64,000 nt of DNA from Paraburkholderia kururiensis (GTDB taxonomy: Bacteria > Pseudomonadota > Gammaproteobacteria > Burkholderiales > Burkholderiaceae), in contig NZ_CP139965.1 in NCBI RefSeq assembly GCF_034424375.1, positions 2,232,001 through 2,296,000 on the forward strand. Direction: 5' to 3'. Positions 8,558-17,601 of the stretch are shown piece after piece. The translations under genes were made by a program, and so were the position numbers. The notes under the pieces are model-generated. The model saw only the letters and a list, made by a program, of their open reading frames with translations. It made no database searches and was not told the origin of the DNA. Each line of letters opens with the position of its first letter. Positions within the stretch are counted from its first letter, which is position 1.

Positions 8558-8601
8558 CACCCCGCTGCGGCATCGACTGCCGTTGCCGCTCTCTCATCTC
8601 G

Positions 8602-9795
8602 TCACTGCGCAGCCCCACCCTGGAACCACGCCGCGATCTTCATCCGCTCCTCGTCGGTCATGTGCGTGACGTTGCCGAGCGGCATCGCCTTCAACGTCAC
8701 GGCCTGCTGGTAGAGCCGCTGCGCGTTCTGCGAAATCTCCGCGGGCGTGTCGAACATCACGCCGGCCGGCGCGCTGCCCATGAGCGTCGGGTGCGCCGAG
8801 TGGCACGCTACGCAGCGCTGTTGCAGGATGGGCGCGATATCGGCGACCTTGACGCGCGGCGCGTTGGCCGCTTCGGCCTGCGGGACGACGGGGCGCGGCA
8901 AGGTCCATGCGAGCGCCGCAGCCAGCAGCGCGACGCCGCCGACGGGCAGATACCAGAGCACCTGGCCGCGGTGGCGCATCACAAAGAACTGACGGATCAG
9001 CGCGCCGGCCAGCATGATGACGGCGAGCACCGCCCAATTGTAGGCGTGCGTGTAGGTCATCGCGTAGTGGTTCGAGAGCATCGCGAACACGACAGGCAGC
9101 GTGAAGTACGTGTTGTGCACGGAACGTTGCTTGCCGCGCTTGCCGTAGATGGGGTTCGGCGTGTCGCCCTTGAGCATGGCGTCCACCATCTTGCGCTGCC
9201 CCGGAATGATGACGAAGAACACGTTCGCGGACATGATGGTCGCGAGCATGGCACCCACGATCAGATAGGCGGCACGCCCCGCGAACACATGGCAGGCGAG
9301 CCAGGCGGCGGCCAGCACGTAGAGCCCCACGCACACGCCCAGCAGCTTGTCGCGGTTGCCGAGCACGCGGCACAGCGAGTCGTAGACGATCCAGCCCGCC
9401 ATCAAAAAACCGAGCGCCGACGCGATGGCCACCACGGGGCCCATGTCGAGCACGTTTTTGTCGATGAGGTAGGTGTTCGGCGCGCTGAGGTAGAGCACGG
9501 TGAAGAGCGCGAAGCCCGACATCCACGTGGTGTACGACGGCCACTTCGACCAGTGCAGGTCTTCAGGCATTTCAGGTGGCGCGACGGTGTACTTCTGCAT
9601 GTTGTAGAAGCCGCCGCCGTGCACGTGCCAGAGTTCGCCGAACACGCCGCGCTGGCGCTGCTTCGGGTCTTTCGGCGGCTTCAGGCTGTTGTCGAGCGCG
9701 ACGAAGTAAAACGACTCGCCGATCCAGGCAATCGCGACGATTACGTGAAGCCAGCGGATCGCGAGGTTCAGCCAGTCGGTGATAAAGCCTTCCAT
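8602..9795 (-). CDS. puuD: Membrane-bound urate oxidase (urate hydroxylase PuuD) with C-terminal cytochrome c domain
   Basis: The 397-residue protein has an N-terminal multi-helix domain opening IRWLHVIVAIAWIGESFYF and continuing with the PuuD-type WHVHGGGFYNMQKY. After about eight membrane segments a C-terminal c-type haem domain follows with CVACH (Cys318, Cys321, His322) and a candidate axial Met near 351-359. PuuD oxidises urate to 5-hydroxyisourate and passes electrons through the cytochrome rather than making hydrogen peroxide like soluble uricase. The ATG at 9795 has a GGAGG box upstream. It shares strand and direction with uraH, 160 bases upstream. Confidence 0.95.
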   Translation of the reverse strand: MEGFITDWLNLAIRWLHVIVAIAWIGESFYFVALDNSLKPPKDPKQRQRGVFGELWHVHGGGFYNMQKYTVAPPEMPEDLHWSKWPSYTTWMSGFALFTVLYLSAPNTYLIDKNVLDMGPVVAIASALGFLMAGWIVYDSLCRVLGNRDKLLGVCVGLYVLAAAWLACHVFAGRAAYLIVGAMLATIMSANVFFVIIPGQRKMVDAMLKGDTPNPIYGKRGKQRSVHNTYFTLPVVFAMLSNHYAMTYTHAYNWAVLAVIMLAGALIRQFFVMRHRGQVLWYLPVGGVALLAAALAWTLPRPVVPQAEAANAPRVKVADIAPILQQRCVACHSAHPTLMGSAPAGVMFDTPAEISQNAQRLYQQAVTLKAMPLGNVTHMTDEERMKIAAWFQGGAAQ

Positions 9796-9955
9796 GAAAC
9801 GCCTCCACTCCTGATTCTTTCTATGCCGGAACGCGCCGATGCGATAGGGCGGCGGCGTGGCCGCGCGTGCAGGCCTTCGGTTCCGGTGGTGCGGGTTGAT
9901 CGATGAACGTGTGCTGCGGCGCTCGCATACACAGCGCGGCGCCTGCGTGACGACT

Positions 9956-10309
9956 TCAGCTGCCGCGATACGTGCTGTAGGACCACGGCGAGACGAGCAG
10001 CGGCACGTGGTAGTGCGCGTTGGCGTCGGCAATGCCGAAGCGCAGCACGACGCGATCGACGAAGCGCGGCTGCGGCAGTTGCGCGCCTGTGGCCGCGAAA
10101 TAGTCGCCCGCGTGAAAGACGAGTTCGTATTCGCCCGTCGCGAACGACGCGCCTTCGAGCAGCGGTTCGTCGCAGCGTCCGTCGTGGTTGGTGGTGGTGG
10201 TTTTCAGCGCGCGGCGCGTGTCGCCCGCCAGCGCGAAGAGTTCGACCTTGACGCCAGCGCCGGGACGGCCGTTGGCGGTGTCGAGCACGTGGGTAGTGAG
10301 CTTGCCCAT
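9956..10309 (-). CDS. uraH: 5-hydroxyisourate hydrolase (transthyretin-like)
   Basis: The 117-residue protein begins MGKLTTHVLDTANGRP and ends with the diagnostic C-terminal tetrapeptide YRGS. The catalytic-site signature includes the His of TTHVLD, the Arg of NHDGRCDEPL and the terminal YRGS. It hydrolyses 5-hydroxyisourate, the PuuD product, to OHCU for UraD. The frame is open upstream to 10591 but the conserved start is at 10309. It is likely in one transcript with puuD. Confidence 0.96.
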   Translation of the reverse strand: MGKLTTHVLDTANGRPGAGVKVELFALAGDTRRALKTTTTNHDGRCDEPLLEGASFATGEYELVFHAGDYFAATGAQLPQPRFVDRVVLRFGIADANAHYHVPLLVSPWSYSTYRGS

Positions 10310-10849
10310 TCGCAGTTTCCTTGTGTCGGTTCGACCTGTGTGCGAGGTTTCGGCGGCAGCCCGATCCGATCCAGAACTGCTGGCGGCGGATCGAGGCTCC
10401 ACGTCAGTGGCTACATACCCGTCGGCGGATCGATGCGAGCGCCGTGAGGGTGATTCTATGAACGATCGCCGGTTCCGCGGGCGAGCGATAGGAAAGATAA
10501 TGCCAGCGGCATGTGCGGCGCGCCCGTGCGCCGCGCGGTAGCGCAGGACGAGGCACGGATCGCCCCCTGCTTCCGATCGTACCGGCACCAAAATTGACCG
10601 TTATATCGCCACGCTGAGGGCGGGTATCGCAGCGGCGCGCATTGCCAGGGCAATTTTGGCCGTCGAAGGTTACGCCATGCGCAGCACGGCTGCGCGTCCC
10701 GAAGACGGCGGCACGCCGGGTAACCGGGCCAGCGGCGTTCAGAACGGAACGCGTCGGCACGGTGCGTGCCGGGGCATTGCGTTCGGACAGCCTTTCAGGC
10801 GCCGCGCCGCATCAAACGAACGGCGGGCACACGGACGGGAGAGAGACGA
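10310..10849. other. Divergent intergenic region between uraH and the 8-oxoguanine deaminase gene
   Basis: 540 bases without a supported gene. It holds an inverted pair of a 9-base element (10588-10596 and 10651-10659) and, on the minus strand, a TATAAC -10-like hexamer at 10605-10600. Weak small open frames have no recognisable features. Confidence 0.6.
10588..10659. repeat. Inverted pair CCAAAATTG ... CAATTTTGG in a divergent promoter region
   Basis: The two 9-base elements are exact reverse complements with centres 63 bases apart, about six helical turns. AT-rich elements of this kind are rare in this GC-rich context. They could be paired binding sites for a regulator of uraH-puuD and of the deaminase gene. 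Confidence 0.4.
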
Positions 10850-12358
10850 ATGGCAATGCAGCAGGACGAGCACAGGGCAGCAGCAAGTCAGGTGGGACAG
10901 GCGGAACAAGCGGGGCAGGCGGCGCAGAGGGCGTACACGGCGCACCCGGCCCCGGCAGGCGACCCCGCATTGCACGCAGGCAAAGGCGAGCCATGCGCCG
11001 CCCGGACGCTGCTCGTGAAGCACGCGGACATGCTGGTCACGATGGATGGCGCAAGGCGCGAGATACGCGACGGCGGCCTCTACGTCGAAGGCAACCGCAT
11101 CGTCGCGGTGGGCGCCACGAACGAGCTGCCCGCCGAGGCCGACGAGGTGCTGGACCTGCGCGGCCACATCGTGATGCCGGGCCTCGTCAACACGCATCAC
11201 CACATGTATCAGAGCCTGACGCGCGCCGTGCCGGCTGCGCAGAACGCCGAGCTGTTCGGCTGGCTCACGAGCCTGTACCGCGTCTGGGCCAACCTGAGCC
11301 CGGAGATGATCGAGGTGTCCACGCTCACGGCGATGGCCGAACTGCTGCTTTCGGGCTGCACCACGTCGAGCGACCACCTCTATCTCTACCCGAACGGTAG
11401 CCGGCTCGACGACAGCATCGCTGCGGCGCGACGGATCGGCATGCGCTTTCACGCGAGCCGCGGCAGCATGAGCGTGGGGCAGAAGGACGGCGGACTGCCG
11501 CCCGATGCGGTGGTGGAGCGCGAAGACGCGATTCTGGCCGACACGCAGCGCGTGATCGAGACGTATCACGACGACGGGCGCTACGCGATGCTGCGCGTGG
11601 TCGTGGCACCGTGCTCGCCGTTCTCGGTGAGCCGTGACCTGATGCGCGAGTCCGCGAAGCTGGCGCGGCACTACGGCGTGTCACTGCATACGCATCTGGC
11701 CGAAAACGTGAACGACGTGGCTTATAGCCGCGAGAAGTTCGGCATGACGCCTGCTCAGTATGCCGAAGACCTGGGCTGGGTCGGGCATGACGTCTGGCAT
11801 GCGCACTGCGTGCAGCTCGACGACGCGGGCATCGCGCTCTTTGCACGCACGGGAACGGGCGTCGCGCATTGCCCGTGCTCGAACATGCGGCTGGCCTCGG
11901 GCATCGCGCCGGTCGGCAGGATGCGGCGCGCCGGCGTGCCGGTCGGGCTGGGCGTGGACGGCTCCGCGTCCAACGACGGCGCGCAGATGGTGGCCGAGGC
12001 GCGCCAGGCGCTGCTGCTCGCGCGGGTCGGCTTCGGGCCGGACGCGATGACGGCCCGCGAGGCGCTCGAAATCGCGACGCTGGGCGGAGCACGCGTGCTG
12101 GGCCGCAACGACATCGGCGCGCTCGCGCCCGGCATGGCCGCGGACTTCGTGGCCTTCGACCTGCGCCAGCCGCTTTTTGCGGGCGCCCTGCACGATCCGG
12201 TGGCAGCGCTCGTGTTTTGCGCGCCGTCGCAGGTGGCGCTGAGCGTGATAGACGGACGCGTCGTCGTGAAGGACGGTGTGCTGCAAACGGTGGAACTGGG
12301 CCCCGTGATCGAGCGGCACAACCGGCTGGCCGCCGAACTGGCGACCGCAGCCGGGTGA
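10850..12358 (+). CDS. 8-oxoguanine deaminase (amidohydrolase superfamily)
   Basis: The 502-residue protein has the metal-binding pattern of the ATZ/guanine-deaminase-like amidohydrolases: MPGLVNTHHHMYQSLTRAVP, SLHTHLAEN, VWHAHCVQL and LGVDGSASNDG. The motif combination fits 8-oxoguanine deaminases, which yield urate. Its position beside puuD/uraH, which consume urate, supports that substrate; guanine or an s-triazine cannot be excluded by eye. The start at 10850 has a GGGAGAGAG purine box. The first roughly 55 residues are low-complexity Ala/Gly/Gln and precede the conserved domain, so a later start is possible. Confidence 0.85.
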   Translation: MAMQQDEHRAAASQVGQAEQAGQAAQRAYTAHPAPAGDPALHAGKGEPCAARTLLVKHADMLVTMDGARREIRDGGLYVEGNRIVAVGATNELPAEADEVLDLRGHIVMPGLVNTHHHMYQSLTRAVPAAQNAELFGWLTSLYRVWANLSPEMIEVSTLTAMAELLLSGCTTSSDHLYLYPNGSRLDDSIAAARRIGMRFHASRGSMSVGQKDGGLPPDAVVEREDAILADTQRVIETYHDDGRYAMLRVVVAPCSPFSVSRDLMRESAKLARHYGVSLHTHLAENVNDVAYSREKFGMTPAQYAEDLGWVGHDVWHAHCVQLDDAGIALFARTGTGVAHCPCSNMRLASGIAPVGRMRRAGVPVGLGVDGSASNDGAQMVAEARQALLLARVGFGPDAMTAREALEIATLGGARVLGRNDIGALAPGMAADFVAFDLRQPLFAGALHDPVAALVFCAPSQVALSVIDGRVVVKDGVLQTVELGPVIERHNRLAAELATAAG

Positions 12359-12442
12359 GGTGAAGCGGGGATCGAGGAAGCGGGCTGCGCGTAGCAGAAG
12401 CGCAGCCGCCGCGCGCGGGCCTTTCCGATCAGGCCTTCCCGC

Positions 12443-13375
12443 TCAGGCTTTTTCGATCAACGCGCGTGTGGCTTCGGCCACGAGCCCGCGCAGCCAGCGC
12501 ACTTCGTCGGAGTAATGGCAGCGCTCGTGCCAGAGCTGGTAGTACTGCATGGGCGGGAAATCGAGCGGCGCGGGCACCACGGTGAGCGGCAGGAATTTCG
12601 CGTAGTGGTCGGCGAAGAGCCGCGTCGTGGTGAAGATCAGGTCGGACTTGACCAGCACGTAGGGCGCGAGATTGAAGTACGGCAGCGTGACAACCACGTG
12701 GCGCTTCAACCGCTCGCGGGCCAGATGCACGTCGATCGCGCCGCGCTGGCCCACGGAATAGGGCGTGGGCGCGAGGTGCGGCGCGTTGAGGTACAGGTCG
12801 AGCGTGAGCGTGCCGCGTCGCGCGAACGGATGCGTGTTGCTCATGAGGCACACGATCTGGTCCACGAACAGGTTGGAGAGATGCAGCTGCTCGGGCGGCT
12901 CGGGCCAGTTGCCCACCACGATGTCGAGCTTGCCTTCTTCCAGCGCGAGTTCGTAGTCGAAGGCAGGACCGAGCGAGTGGAATTCGAGCGTCGCGTTGGG
13001 CGCGGCGAGCCGGAAGCGCTCGATCACCGTGGGCACGAACAGCACGTTGAGGTAGTCCGGGCAACCGATGCGGTAGCAGCGGATCGAGGTGGCCGGGTCG
13101 AACGTGTGCTGCTGGAAGCGGATGCGCTCGATTTCGCGCAGCGCGTTCTGCACGGGCTCGAGCAGGCGCAGGCCGTATTCGGTGGGCACCATGCCGGACT
13201 TGCCGCGCACGAGGAGTGGGTCGCCCGTGATGTCGCGCAGGCGGCGCAGCGCAGCGCTGATGGCCGGCTGGGACTGGTTGAGCTTGACGGCCGCGCGCGT
13301 GACGCTGCGCTCCATCAAGAGGGTGTGCAGGACGCGCAACAGGTACGTGTCGATCGCCTCGCGTTGCTGACTCAT
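12443..13375 (-). CDS. LysR-family transcriptional regulator
   Basis: The 310-residue protein has the LysR winged-helix domain at its N-terminus (RSVTRAAVKLNQSQPAISAA, then LRRLRDITGDPLLVRG) and an effector-binding domain beginning around residue 95. It is divergent from the nucleoside/purine ABC importer with 285 bases between, and convergent with the deaminase gene, so it probably controls one or both in response to a purine metabolite (inference). The intergenic region holds AT-rich stretches around 13388-13438 that may contain its binding sites; no clear T-N11-A box could be assigned. Confidence 0.9.
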   Translation of the reverse strand: MSQQREAIDTYLLRVLHTLLMERSVTRAAVKLNQSQPAISAALRRLRDITGDPLLVRGKSGMVPTEYGLRLLEPVQNALREIERIRFQQHTFDPATSIRCYRIGCPDYLNVLFVPTVIERFRLAAPNATLEFHSLGPAFDYELALEEGKLDIVVGNWPEPPEQLHLSNLFVDQIVCLMSNTHPFARRGTLTLDLYLNAPHLAPTPYSVGQRGAIDVHLARERLKRHVVVTLPYFNLAPYVLVKSDLIFTTTRLFADHYAKFLPLTVVPAPLDFPPMQYYQLWHERCHYSDEVRWLRGLVAEATRALIEKA

Positions 13376-13660
13376 GAACTCTCCGGACTATATGGGCTGG
13401 CTGATCGAGTGGTGGGGTGGGTATATGGTTTTTAGTATGGACAGAAAAGGCCGTCAAGGGAGAGTTACCCGCAAAGCCAGGACCGGCGCGGCCTCCCGGC
13501 ATTTTTGAAGGCTCGACTGGCGGCGGCCTGATCGGGTATCGTCACCGGCGGCGCGGCGTGCCGCGCGGGCCGTCGTCCAGCCGGCCGCGTGCTTCGGAAC
13601 CCGGCGCGGTTCGGTTCGCAGCCCGGTTCGCCTTGCAGTCACTACGTAACACGGAAACAC

Positions 13661-15292
13661 ATGAGCGATTCATCTTCACGCGGCCTCGCAGGCGAGGGCA
13701 CGGCAAGCACCGCGGCAGGCACGGCTCAAGGCACGGGCCTGCGCGGGGCCGTCCCGCGGCTTGCGCTCAGCAGCATCACGAAGCAATACCCCGCGGTGCT
13801 CGCCAACGACGACGTGACGCTCACCGTGGCGCCCGGCGAGATTCACGCCGTGCTGGGCGAAAACGGCGCCGGCAAGAGCACGCTCATGAAGATCATCTAC
13901 GGCGCCGTGCGTCCCGATGCGGGCGAAATCCGCTGGGAAGGCGAGAGCGTCGAGATCGCGAGCCCGGCCGCCGCGCGGCGCCTCGGCATCGGCATGGTGT
14001 TCCAGCATTTTTCGTTGTTCGAAACGCTGACGGTGGGCGAGAACATCGCGCTTTCGCTCGACGAGCCCTTCGATCTGAAGGCACTCGCGCGACGCATTCG
14101 TGAGGTGTCCGCGCAATACGGGCTCGACATCGATCCGCAGCGCCACGTGCATAGCCTCACGGTAGGCGAGCGGCAGCGCGTGGAGATCGTGCGCTGCCTG
14201 CTGCAGAACCCGCGCCTGCTCATCATGGACGAGCCCACTTCCGTGCTCACGCCGCAAGCCGTGCGCAAGCTGTTCGAAACGCTTCGGCGCCTCGCGGCCG
14301 AGGGCTGCAGCATCCTCTACATCAGTCACAAGCTCGACGAAATCCAGGAACTCTGCGATACGGCCACCGTGATGCGCGGCGGTCGCGTGACGGGCCGCGT
14401 GACGCCGCGCGAGGAAACGCACGCGTCGCTCGCGCAACTGATGGTGGGGCACTCGCTGCCCGACTACACGCGCCGCGCGCATACGCCGGGCGACGTGCTG
14501 CTCGACGTGAAGCATCTGACGGTGGCAAGCGACGACCCGTTCGGCACCTCGCTGGAAGACGTGTCGTTCGCCGTGCACGCGGGCGAGATTCTCGGCATCG
14601 CGGGCGTGTCGGGCAACGGCCAGGCGGAGTTGCTCGCGGCGCTCTCGGGCGAGCGGCGCGGCGCCGACGCGCATGCCGTGACGATCTGCGGCAAGGTTGC
14701 CGGCAAGCTGTCGGCCGGTGCGCGGCGCGCGCTCGGCTTCGCCTTCGTGCCCGAAGAGCGGCTGGGTCGCGGCGCCGTGCCGGCGATGTCGCTCGCGCAG
14801 AACGCGCTCCTCACCGCGCACCGTCAAAAGATGGTGCGCTCGGGCTGGATCAGCACGCGTGCCATGCGCGACTTCGCGAAGCGCTGCATCGACTCGTTCG
14901 ACGTGCGCTGCGGCGGCCCGGACGCGCTCGCGCAAAGCCTCTCGGGCGGCAATCTGCAGAAGTTCATCGTGGGACGCGAGATCCTGCAGGCGCCGAAGGT
15001 GCTCGTGGTGGCGCAGCCCACATGGGGCGTCGACGTGGGCGCGGCGTCGTTCATCCGTCAGCAGTTGCTCGATCTCTCGGCAAGCGGCGTGGCGATACTC
15101 GTGATTTCGGAGGAACTCGAAGAGCTGTTCGACATCTGCGATCGCATCGCGGTGCTCGCGCGTGGCCGGCTGTCGCCGGCGCGCCGCACGGGCGACACCA
15201 ACGCGGAAGAGATCGGCCGCTGGATGGCCGGGCTCTTCGGCGAGCGCGCGAACGCGGTGCCGGGCGGCTCCGGCGAACCGGCGCACGCATAG
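13661..15292 (+). CDS. ABC importer ATP-binding protein, two nucleotide-binding domains (nucleoside/purine type)
   Basis: The 543-residue protein carries two ABC cassettes. The first has an intact Walker A, GENGAGKST, a signature region LTVGERQRVEI and Walker B LLIMDEPTSVL. The second has a modified P-loop region, GVSGNGQAE, and a clean LSGGNLQKF signature, as is usual in the sugar/nucleoside (RbsA/NupA) class. It energises the two permeases encoded downstream. The ATG at 13661 follows ACGGAAACAC with a weak ribosome-binding site. Genomic context points to nucleosides, purines or related compounds. Confidence 0.92.
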   Translation: MSDSSSRGLAGEGTASTAAGTAQGTGLRGAVPRLALSSITKQYPAVLANDDVTLTVAPGEIHAVLGENGAGKSTLMKIIYGAVRPDAGEIRWEGESVEIASPAAARRLGIGMVFQHFSLFETLTVGENIALSLDEPFDLKALARRIREVSAQYGLDIDPQRHVHSLTVGERQRVEIVRCLLQNPRLLIMDEPTSVLTPQAVRKLFETLRRLAAEGCSILYISHKLDEIQELCDTATVMRGGRVTGRVTPREETHASLAQLMVGHSLPDYTRRAHTPGDVLLDVKHLTVASDDPFGTSLEDVSFAVHAGEILGIAGVSGNGQAELLAALSGERRGADAHAVTICGKVAGKLSAGARRALGFAFVPEERLGRGAVPAMSLAQNALLTAHRQKMVRSGWISTRAMRDFAKRCIDSFDVRCGGPDALAQSLSGGNLQKFIVGREILQAPKVLVVAQPTWGVDVGAASFIRQQLLDLSASGVAILVISEELEELFDICDRIAVLARGRLSPARRTGDTNAEEIGRWMAGLFGERANAVPGGSGEPAHA

Positions 15293-15388
15293 GGGCGCCG
15301 CGCTTCGATTCGACCCGCCCGTCGCCCCCATTCCCAGCGGCATGCGGGCATCGACAACAACACAGAACAACGCCTCACCACACGCATC

Positions 15389-16498
15389 ATGACGTTTGCC
15401 TACCGACTCGAAGCCCGTACCACTCCGTCGCGCGCGATGCAGCTCGCCGTGCCGCTCGTCGCGGCGCTGCTCACGCTCATCATCGGCTTTCTGATTTTCG
15501 GCCTCGTGGGCCGCGACCCCGGCGAGGCGATGCACGCCTTTTTCATCGAGCCGGTTTCGTCGGTGAACGGCGTGTGCGAACTGCTGCTCAAGGCGTCGCC
15601 GCTGTGCCTGATCGGGCTCGGGCTCGCGCTCGGCTATCGCGCGAACGTCTGGAACATCGGCGCGGAAGGGCAGATGCTGCTGGGCGGCATCGCGGCGAGC
15701 GGCGTGGCGATTTACTTCGATCAGTCGAGCGGCTGGTGGATTCTGCCCACGATGATGCTCGCGGGCATTGCGGGCGGCATGCTGTGGGCCGCGATTCCCG
15801 CGTTCCTCAAGACCCGCTTCAACACCAACGAGATTCTCACGAGCCTCATGCTCACCTATGTCGCCACGCAACTGCTCGTGTTCCTCGTGAGCGGCCCGTG
15901 GCGCGACCCGCAAGGCATGAACTTCCCGCTGTCCGAGATGTTCAGCGGCGACGCGCTGTACCCCACCTTCGGCGGCGACTGGCACATCAAGTGGCTGCGC
16001 GGCACGCGCCTGAACGCATCGGTTTTCGTCACGCTCGCGGCCATCCCGCTCGTCTGGCTCTTCATGCGCAAGAGCTTCGCGGGCTATCGCATGGACGTGG
16101 GCGGACTCGCGCCGCTCGCGGCACGCTACGCGGGCTTCTCGGACAAGAAAGCGATCTGGACCACGCTGCTCGCGAGCGGCGGGCTGGCGGGCCTTGCCGG
16201 CATGGGCGAGATTGCGGGACCCATCGGCCAGTTGCAGGCCACGTGGTCGCCGGGCTACGGCTTCACCGCGATCATCGTGGTGTTCGTCGGGCGCCTGCAT
16301 CCGGTCGGTATCGTGCTCGCGAGTCTCTTGATGGCGCTGCTGTACCTGGGCGGCGAGGCAGTGCAGACGTCGATGCAATTGCCGCAGGCGCTCTCGGGCG
16401 TGTTCCAGGGTTTGCTGCTGTTCTGCCTGCTGGGCGCGGACCTGTTCGTCAACTACCGCGTGGTGCGGCGCCGCCATGCGGCTGCGCACGGGCAGTGA
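15389..16498 (+). CDS. ABC importer permease, nucleoside type (first subunit)
   Basis: The 369-residue membrane protein contains the BPD_transp_2 family pattern, including GYRANVWNIGAEGQMLLGGIA and RFNTNEILTSLMLTYVATQL. About ten hydrophobic segments are visible, and a large loop around residues 165-215 matches the insertion found in NupB/YufP-type permeases. It pairs with the permease at 16588 to form the membrane channel. Confidence 0.92.
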   Translation: MTFAYRLEARTTPSRAMQLAVPLVAALLTLIIGFLIFGLVGRDPGEAMHAFFIEPVSSVNGVCELLLKASPLCLIGLGLALGYRANVWNIGAEGQMLLGGIAASGVAIYFDQSSGWWILPTMMLAGIAGGMLWAAIPAFLKTRFNTNEILTSLMLTYVATQLLVFLVSGPWRDPQGMNFPLSEMFSGDALYPTFGGDWHIKWLRGTRLNASVFVTLAAIPLVWLFMRKSFAGYRMDVGGLAPLAARYAGFSDKKAIWTTLLASGGLAGLAGMGEIAGPIGQLQATWSPGYGFTAIIVVFVGRLHPVGIVLASLLMALLYLGGEAVQTSMQLPQALSGVFQGLLLFCLLGADLFVNYRVVRRRHAAAHGQ

Positions 16499-16587
16499 AG
16501 CCGACATCGGTGCGCAATCCGGCGCCGTCCCGCATGAGCTGATCGCGACAACACGCTTTTTTCACCGCTTTACGCCACTGATTCGCC

Positions 16588-17517
16588 ATGGACATTCCAC
16601 AAGCCAGCGCACTCGTTTCCAGCGCCGTTCTCGCCGCCATTCCGCTCATGTTCGCGGGCATCGGCGAACTCGTCACCGAAAAGTCGGGGGTGCTCAACCT
16701 GGGCGTGGAGGGCATGATGCTGATGGGCGCCGTGAGCGGTTACGCCGTCACCACGGTGACGGGCGAGCCCTGGCTCGGCGTGCTCGCCGCCATCGGCGCG
16801 GGCATGGCGATGGCCCTGCTGTTCGGCTTCCTCACGCTCACGATGCTCGCCAACCAGGTGGCCACGGGGCTTTCGCTCACCATTTTCGGCATTGGGCTTT
16901 CGGCGTACGTTGGCAAGCCGTACACGTCGGCCGCGGTAAGCGCGACCATTGCCGTCTGGCCCATTCCGGGCCTCGCGAAAATTCCCGTGCTGGGCGCCGC
17001 GTTCTTCAGCCTGCGCCCGCTCGAATACCTCGCGTTCCTCATGTTCCCGCTTGTCGCATGGTTCCTGTATCGCACGCGCGCCGGGCTCGTACTGCGTTCG
17101 GTGGGCGAGTCGCCGCAAGTCGCGCATTCGGTCGGCTTTCCCGTGATCGGCGTGCGCTACGGCGCGACGCTCTTCGGCGGCGCGATGGCGGGGCTCGCGG
17201 GCGGGTACTACTCGATCGTGCAACTGCATTTGTGGCAGGAGCAGTTGACGGCGGGCCGCGGCTGGATCGCGCTTGCGCTCGTGGTGTTCGCGACGTGGCG
17301 CCCCGGACGCCTGCTCGTGGGCGCGCTGCTCTTCGGCGCCGTGAACGGCCTGCAGTTCTACGCGCAAGGCGTCGGCGTGGCGGTGCCTACGCAATTCCTC
17401 GCGATGCTGCCTTACGTCGCGACGATCGTCGTGCTCGTGCTGATTTCGCGTAACCCGAACACGATCCGGCTGAATGCGCCGGCCTCGCTCGGCAAGCCCT
17501 TTTTTGCGGCGGGATGA
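16588..17517 (+). CDS. ABC importer permease, nucleoside type (second subunit)
   Basis: The 309-residue protein begins with a membrane segment and carries EKSGVLNLGVEGMMLMGAVS, the counterpart of the GAEGQ motif in the partner permease, then MLANQVATGLSLTIFGIGLS. It is the NupC/YufQ-type subunit. The order ATPase, permease, permease, binding protein is the usual one for BMP-family systems. Confidence 0.92.
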   Translation: MDIPQASALVSSAVLAAIPLMFAGIGELVTEKSGVLNLGVEGMMLMGAVSGYAVTTVTGEPWLGVLAAIGAGMAMALLFGFLTLTMLANQVATGLSLTIFGIGLSAYVGKPYTSAAVSATIAVWPIPGLAKIPVLGAAFFSLRPLEYLAFLMFPLVAWFLYRTRAGLVLRSVGESPQVAHSVGFPVIGVRYGATLFGGAMAGLAGGYYSIVQLHLWQEQLTAGRGWIALALVVFATWRPGRLLVGALLFGAVNGLQFYAQGVGVAVPTQFLAMLPYVATIVVLVLISRNPNTIRLNAPASLGKPFFAAG

Positions 17518-17601
17518 GGCGCGCGGCGATACCGCTTTTACGGTTCTGACCGCTTTCACCGTTTTGAATCTGAACGACAGCTACACAACAGGAGAAACAA
17601 G

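Larger units (their letters stand above)
8201..8601. other. Intergenic region between convergent allA and puuD
   Basis: About 400 bases holding two separate intrinsic terminators, one for each converging transcript, and no supported gene. Confidence 0.75.

Noticed and set aside
13676..16507. A very long minus-strand open frame (943 codons) opposite the ABC importer genes
   Set aside because: It is rich in Arg/His/Ala with no domain and lies antisense to two clear transporter genes. Such frames are expected from GC-rich third codon positions. Similar frames at 2318-3679, 5955-7703 and 38488-40794 (all minus) were dropped for the same reason.
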